A stretch of 9,809 bases of DNA from Thermodesulfatator sp. (GTDB taxonomy: Bacteria; Desulfobacterota; Dissulfuribacteria; Dissulfuribacterales; QOAL01), in the NCBI GenBank assembly GCA_003978135.1, contig QOAL01000211.1:1-9809 (forward strand). The letters are read 5' to 3'. Position 1 is the first letter of the stretch. Each line of letters starts with the position of its first letter. A model generated the notes under the pieces. It had not been told where the DNA came from. It searched no databases and saw nothing but the letters and a program-made list of their open reading frames with translations. The position numbers were made by a program, and so were the translations under genes. This document shows positions 7,270 to 9,809 of this stretch, one piece after another.

Positions 7270-7566
7270 ATGCCAATTGGCGGATTCGTGGTAAACGTCC
7301 ATCCCGATTTTATTCAGACAGCCCTTGAAAATCTTGTTAAATTTGAGGGCTTAGAAATTCACGGCTCAGATGACAAGGGAAATGTTGTTGTGGTCCTTGA
7401 AACAGACACATCAGAGCAGATGGAGGAGATGGTCAAATCCATCATGGCCATAGATCAAGTGTTAAGCGTGGGCCTTACGTATTTCAATGCTGAGGATGAA
7501 GTTGAAAAAATTAAAGCCGGCACTTACGTCCCGGAAAGATCCCCGGGAAGAAAACGGTTCCACTAG
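7270..7566 (+). CDS. napD: NapD, chaperone for NapA maturation and export
   Basis: A 98-residue cytoplasmic protein starting MPIGGFVVNVHPDF and containing LEIHGSDDKGNVVVVLE, both typical of the NapD family, a small ferredoxin-like fold that binds the twin-arginine signal peptide of NapA until the cofactor is inserted. The ATG at 7270 follows GGAG at 7260-7263; an in-frame TTG at 7258 would add four residues but lacks its own binding site. The C-terminal ~20 residues (KAGTYVPERSPGRKRFH) go beyond the conserved core and are encoded in the stretch that overlaps the napG reading frame. Confidence 0.93.
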   Translation: MPIGGFVVNVHPDFIQTALENLVKFEGLEIHGSDDKGNVVVVLETDTSEQMEEMVKSIMAIDQVLSVGLTYFNAEDEVEKIKAGTYVPERSPGRKRFH

Positions 7567-8161
7567 AAGGGATTTAGTAAAATTTCTGGTTGCCGGTGCA
7601 GGATGGGCTGCAGTCGCATGCCGTTCCCACCCTGCCCTGTCTGCTGGCACCGCCTCTCCGGTTAAAACAAATATCCTTAGACCCCCAGGAGCCGTACCGG
7701 AAGAAATATTTCCTGCCAAATGCATACGCTGCGGCAGATGCGTTGAGGTCTGCCCTTATGAATCAATAGTTCCCACAGACATCAGGGACACCATTTATGC
7801 AGGTACACCCCTCATAGATGTTACAAAAATTCCCTGTTATTTGTGCATGAAATGCGTTGAGGTCTGCCCCACTGGCACGCTTTCAAGGATAAGCCAGCAG
7901 GAAACCAGGATGGGACTGGCTGTCATCGATAAGCATGCATGTGTTACCTGGAATCAGGAGCTTGCCCTGTGCCGCACCTGCTACAATGTTTGCCCCTTCA
8001 AGGAAAAGGCCATAAAACTGGATCAGCTTAGACCAGTGGTTATAGATAAATTTTGTACCGGATGCGGTTTGTGTACCCATGGTTGCCCCATAACACAAAA
8101 GAGCGGGAAAAAGGCCATAAATATTGAGCCAATCTACTCATTCAAACCGGTAAAGTGGTAA
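7487..8161 (+). CDS. napG: NapG, periplasmic ferredoxin-type protein with four [4Fe-4S] clusters
   Basis: About 224 residues. A twin-arginine signal STRRDLVKF (residues 25-33) followed by the hydrophobic LVAGAGWAAVA directs export. Four cysteine groups bind [4Fe-4S] clusters: C79/82/85/89, C117/120/123/127, C152/162/165/169 (the irregular third group, as in NapG) and C190/193/196/200. With NapH it forms a quinol-oxidising route to the periplasmic nitrate reductase. The start is uncertain. The ATG at 7487 overlaps napD by 80 bases and has no clear binding site; the ATG at 7496 also has none at a usable distance, while the TTG at 7502 has GAGG at 7492-7495 at good spacing. All these keep the twin-arginine motif. 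The stop overlaps the proposed napH start. Confidence 0.92.
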   Translation: MLRMKLKKLKPALTSRKDPREENGSTRRDLVKFLVAGAGWAAVACRSHPALSAGTASPVKTNILRPPGAVPEEIFPAKCIRCGRCVEVCPYESIVPTDIRDTIYAGTPLIDVTKIPCYLCMKCVEVCPTGTLSRISQQETRMGLAVIDKHACVTWNQELALCRTCYNVCPFKEKAIKLDQLRPVVIDKFCTGCGLCTHGCPITQKSGKKAINIEPIYSFKPVKW

Positions 8162-8973
8162 AAACGGCCATGACAAGCAGATCTGCCAAAAAGGCGTTTT
8201 ACGGTAGGTTCAGGCTCTTTTGCCTTGCCACGGCCTTTTGCCTAATACTTGTGGTGCCTGCCCTGAACAAATACCTACACTTCAGTTTCATCCAGGGATG
8301 GTTTCAGAGTCTGAGCATCGGTCACTTATGGTTTGTCTCCCCCCTTGAGGGAATCGAAAGCATTCTTACGTCAAAAACCATCTATGCTCCGCTTCTGGTA
8401 GGCATGCTTGGCCCTGTCCTTCTTGCCCTGCTCCTTGGCAGGGTATTTTGCAGCTGGATTTGTCCCATCAGTTTTCTCTCGGAACTTTTAGACAGGTTCA
8501 TCCGCCTTGTAACCAGAAAAAGATTCAGGAAACAGGCATCTCCTCTCCCACGCAAACTTATATGGTTTGCCCTGTTGGGAGAGGTAATCATTACCCTGAT
8601 AATAGGTGCTCCCATCTTTGTATTTCTTTCCCCACCCGGGCTCGTGGGCCGCGAGATCATGATGGCCACACTTTTTCACACATTGGCCATTGAAGGCATA
8701 ATAGTGGTCATAGTGTTATTGCTGCACATGGCGTCAAGACGCCTATTCTGCCGTTATCTTTGCCCCCTTGGTGCACTGCTGGGAATACTCGGCATCAAGA
8801 GACGACTGATAATAACAAAGGATCCGGAAAAATGTGTTGAATGCAGCCTTTGCAAAAAAGCGTGCCCCCTTGGCCTTGACCCAGCAACAGGCGAAACGAC
8901 ATCTGCCTACTGCTGGAACTGTGGAGAGTGCATAGATATCTGCAAGACCAGGGCGTTGACCTTTAGATGGTAA
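8155..8973 (+). CDS. napH: NapH, membrane iron-sulfur protein of the NapGH quinol dehydrogenase
   Basis: A 272-residue polytopic protein with hydrophobic segments near residues 20-37, 78-95, 135-158 and 172-191. Two CxxxCP motifs follow membrane segments, CSWICP (C99-C103) and CRYLCP (C199-C203); they are a hallmark of the NapH/NosR family. Two C-terminal [4Fe-4S] binding groups follow: C227/230/233/237 and C253/256/259/263, the last ending CKTRAL rather than CP. It is proposed to oxidise quinol and pass electrons to NapG. The GTG at 8155 overlaps the napG stop by seven bases, suggesting translational coupling; the ATG at 8170 would remove five residues, and neither has a strong binding site. 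It is the last gene of the cluster. Confidence 0.94.
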   Translation: MVKTAMTSRSAKKAFYGRFRLFCLATAFCLILVVPALNKYLHFSFIQGWFQSLSIGHLWFVSPLEGIESILTSKTIYAPLLVGMLGPVLLALLLGRVFCSWICPISFLSELLDRFIRLVTRKRFRKQASPLPRKLIWFALLGEVIITLIIGAPIFVFLSPPGLVGREIMMATLFHTLAIEGIIVVIVLLLHMASRRLFCRYLCPLGALLGILGIKRRLIITKDPEKCVECSLCKKACPLGLDPATGETTSAYCWNCGECIDICKTRALTFRW

Positions 8974-9158
8974 AGCTGGGAAACCCAGGCTGTAGCATTA
9001 CCAGGAAATGAAAATACAGGGCATATAGCCTCCTCCGCTTACAACCATCAAAATCATCATCGAACAAGATAAACTTACAAAACCTTAAAGGTATGCCCAA
9101 AATATCTGGTAAGACTTCTTGTGAAATCCGCGAGAAATATTTTTTCCCGAAAAATAAA

Positions 9159-9184
9159 AAAGCGGAGGAAGACTCCTCCGCTTT
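9159..9184 (-). terminator. Bidirectional intrinsic terminator between the convergent genes
   Basis: AAAGCGGAGGA at 9159-9169 pairs perfectly with TCCTCCGCTTT at 9174-9184 around a four-base loop. Read on the minus strand it is followed by a run of T (the complement of GAAAAATAAAAAA), so it fits well as the terminator of the ComEA-like gene. On the plus strand the T tract is only three bases, but the stem may also stop read-through from napH. Confidence 0.85.
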
Positions 9185-9193
9185 GCAACTCCA

Positions 9194-9211
9194 AAAGCCG
9201 TTACCGGCTTT
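9194..9211 (-). terminator. Second, smaller hairpin after the ComEA-like gene
   Basis: AAAGCCG at 9194-9200 pairs with CGGCTTT at 9205-9211 around the loop TTAC. It lies 14 bases beyond the minus-strand stop and lacks a T tract in that direction, so it is probably an accessory stem next to the main terminator. Confidence 0.5.
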
Positions 9212-9225
9212 ATTGACAAGTCTGT

Positions 9226-9546
9226 TTATTTCTTTTTCTTTTGGCCTGCTTGCGATTTTTCTCCAACTGTCACCAAAGGTTTCAGCTTTTCAAGGGTCTT
9301 TTCTCCTATGCCCTTAACCTCAATAAGCTCATCCACGGATTTAAAGGGATGCTTTTTCCTGTATTTTATTATGGCTTCTGCTATCTTTGGACCAACCTTT
9401 GGGAGAGTCTGGAGCTGCTCCGAATTGGCCGTGTTGATATTTATCTTGCCTGATGCCATTACCGGCACTGCTGTAAAAGCAGCCAGCAGGCTGAAAATCA
9501 CCAGATACCGCAAAATACTCGACGTTCTGAATTGGTGCCTAAACAT
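9226..9546 (-). CDS. Exported helix-hairpin-helix protein, ComEA-like
   Basis: A 106-residue protein with an N-terminal hydrophobic segment (about residues 11-31, possible cleavage near VMA|SG) and a ComEA-type helix-hairpin-helix domain. ININTANSEQLQTLPKVG opens the first motif, and EVKGIGEKTLEKLKP (about residues 76-90) forms the second GxG hairpin. The tail is lysine-rich (ending KKKK), consistent with DNA binding. ComEA proteins bind DNA in the periplasm during uptake; short stand-alone forms like this are common in many bacteria and their role is often unclear. AGGAGGGA at 9550-9557 (minus strand) fixes the ATG at 9546 and rules out an upstream ATG that would give a 24-residue longer, unconvincing N-terminus. 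It converges on the nap cluster and is functionally unrelated as far as can be seen. Confidence 0.88.
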   Translation of the reverse strand: MFRHQFRTSSILRYLVIFSLLAAFTAVPVMASGKININTANSEQLQTLPKVGPKIAEAIIKYRKKHPFKSVDELIEVKGIGEKTLEKLKPLVTVGEKSQAGQKKKK

Positions 9547-9595
9547 AACTCCCTCCTGAAAATAATTTTTGGACATTGGTTCCTTATAAATTAGT

Positions 9596-9601
9596 ATTAT
9601 A
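9596..9601 (-). promoter_or_regulatory. Candidate -10 box for the ComEA-like gene
   Basis: The minus strand reads TATAAT here, about 50 bases upstream of the ATG at 9546. No good TTGACA-like -35 box is visible; TTATAA 17 bases upstream (9619-9624) is the nearest. The placement suits a short leader, but the surrounding DNA is AT-rich, so the match could be chance. Confidence 0.4.
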
Positions 9602-9708
9602 TGCAACATTTGAACCATTTATAACGCATAAGGTTATAATATGGAGGCTCTTTGCCTGCTTTTTCCAACTTCCAAAGCCGACTACCTTTTTCTAAGACAG
9701 AAAGCTAT

Positions 9709-9809
9709 ATGTATTTCAGAATACTTGAGGTAGTTACTGAGATGGGCCCAAAGCTGGAAGAGAATGAAGAAGACGGGTGGCTGACAAACCCCTCTACAGC
9801 TTTTAGAAT
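9709..9809 (+). CDS. Possible start of an unidentified gene cut by the window edge
   Basis: An open frame from the ATG at 9709 runs to the end of the window, giving at least 33 hydrophilic residues beginning MYFRILEVVTEMGPKLEE. The frame is open back to about 9640, where a TTG at 9652 follows GGAGG at 9643-9647 and is an alternative start. A TATAAT at 9635-9640 lies just upstream but would leave almost no leader for the TTG start. No family is recognised. The codon pattern looks coding-like, but the evidence is thin. Confidence 0.3.
   Translation, partial: MYFRILEVVTEMGPKLEENEEDGWLTNPSTAFR

Larger units (their letters stand above)
8974..9225. other. Convergent intergenic region between napH and the ComEA-like gene
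   Basis: Non-coding by inspection. A weak hairpin (AGCTGGG at 8974-8980, loop AAA, CCCAGGCT at 8984-8991, one bulge) lies directly after the napH stop and is the nearest candidate 3' end for the nap transcript. Two stronger hairpins at 9159-9184 and 9194-9211 are listed separately. An 11-base copy of one terminator arm occurs at 9030-9040. No RNA gene or promoter was recognised. Confidence 0.5.

Noticed and set aside
9093..9317. Plus-strand open frame of 74 residues after napH
   Set aside because: It runs through both terminator hairpins and antisense to the ComEA-like gene, and has no ribosome binding site.
1..9809. CRISPR arrays, insertion sequences, tRNA or rRNA genes
   Set aside because: No repeat-spacer pattern, transposase, terminal inverted repeats or RNA gene sequence was seen on either strand.

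Overview
The window reads as part of a bacterial chromosome of moderate GC content from an anaerobic, cytochrome-rich Gram-negative organism with an outer membrane. The best guess is a Desulfobacterota (former deltaproteobacterial) lineage. The reasons are a NapB-less, NapM-containing nitrate reductase cluster like that known from Desulfovibrio desulfuricans, several multiheme cytochromes c, and very regular AGGAGGG ribosome binding sites. The taxonomic placement is inference; no rRNA or other phylogenetic marker is present.

Layout. Bases 63-8973 hold nine co-directional plus-strand genes: a membrane-anchored tetraheme NapC/NirT/NrfH-family cytochrome, an octaheme cytochrome of the hydroxylamine oxidoreductase (HAO) family, an alginate-export-type outer-membrane beta-barrel, the small tetraheme cytochrome NapM, the catalytic periplasmic nitrate reductase NapA, an unrecognised exported six-cysteine protein, the NapA maturation chaperone NapD, the four-cluster ferredoxin NapG and the membrane iron-sulfur protein NapH. 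Strong hairpins lie after the HAO gene, after the barrel gene and after napA, so the run is probably several transcription or mRNA-processing segments. Bases 8974-9225 are non-coding and carry terminator hairpins. On the minus strand, converging on the cluster, is a small exported helix-hairpin-helix (ComEA-like) protein. The last ~260 bases hold its promoter region and perhaps the start of a plus-strand gene cut by the window edge.

How the genes may work together. NapGH and/or the tetraheme quinol dehydrogenase would draw electrons from (mena)quinol and pass them through NapM to NapA, which reduces nitrate to nitrite. The octaheme HAO-like protein, paired with its NapC-like partner as in the cycX-haoA pairs of Campylobacterota, would then reduce nitrite towards hydroxylamine or ammonium. 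No NrfA, NirS, NirK, NapB or hydroxylamine reductase (Hcp) gene is in the window. The most interesting reading is therefore one locus combining NapM-type nitrate reduction with a HAO-type enzyme in place of NrfA, together with its own porin and an uncharacterised cysteine-rich periplasmic protein. The individual families are recognisable; the combined pathway is inferred.
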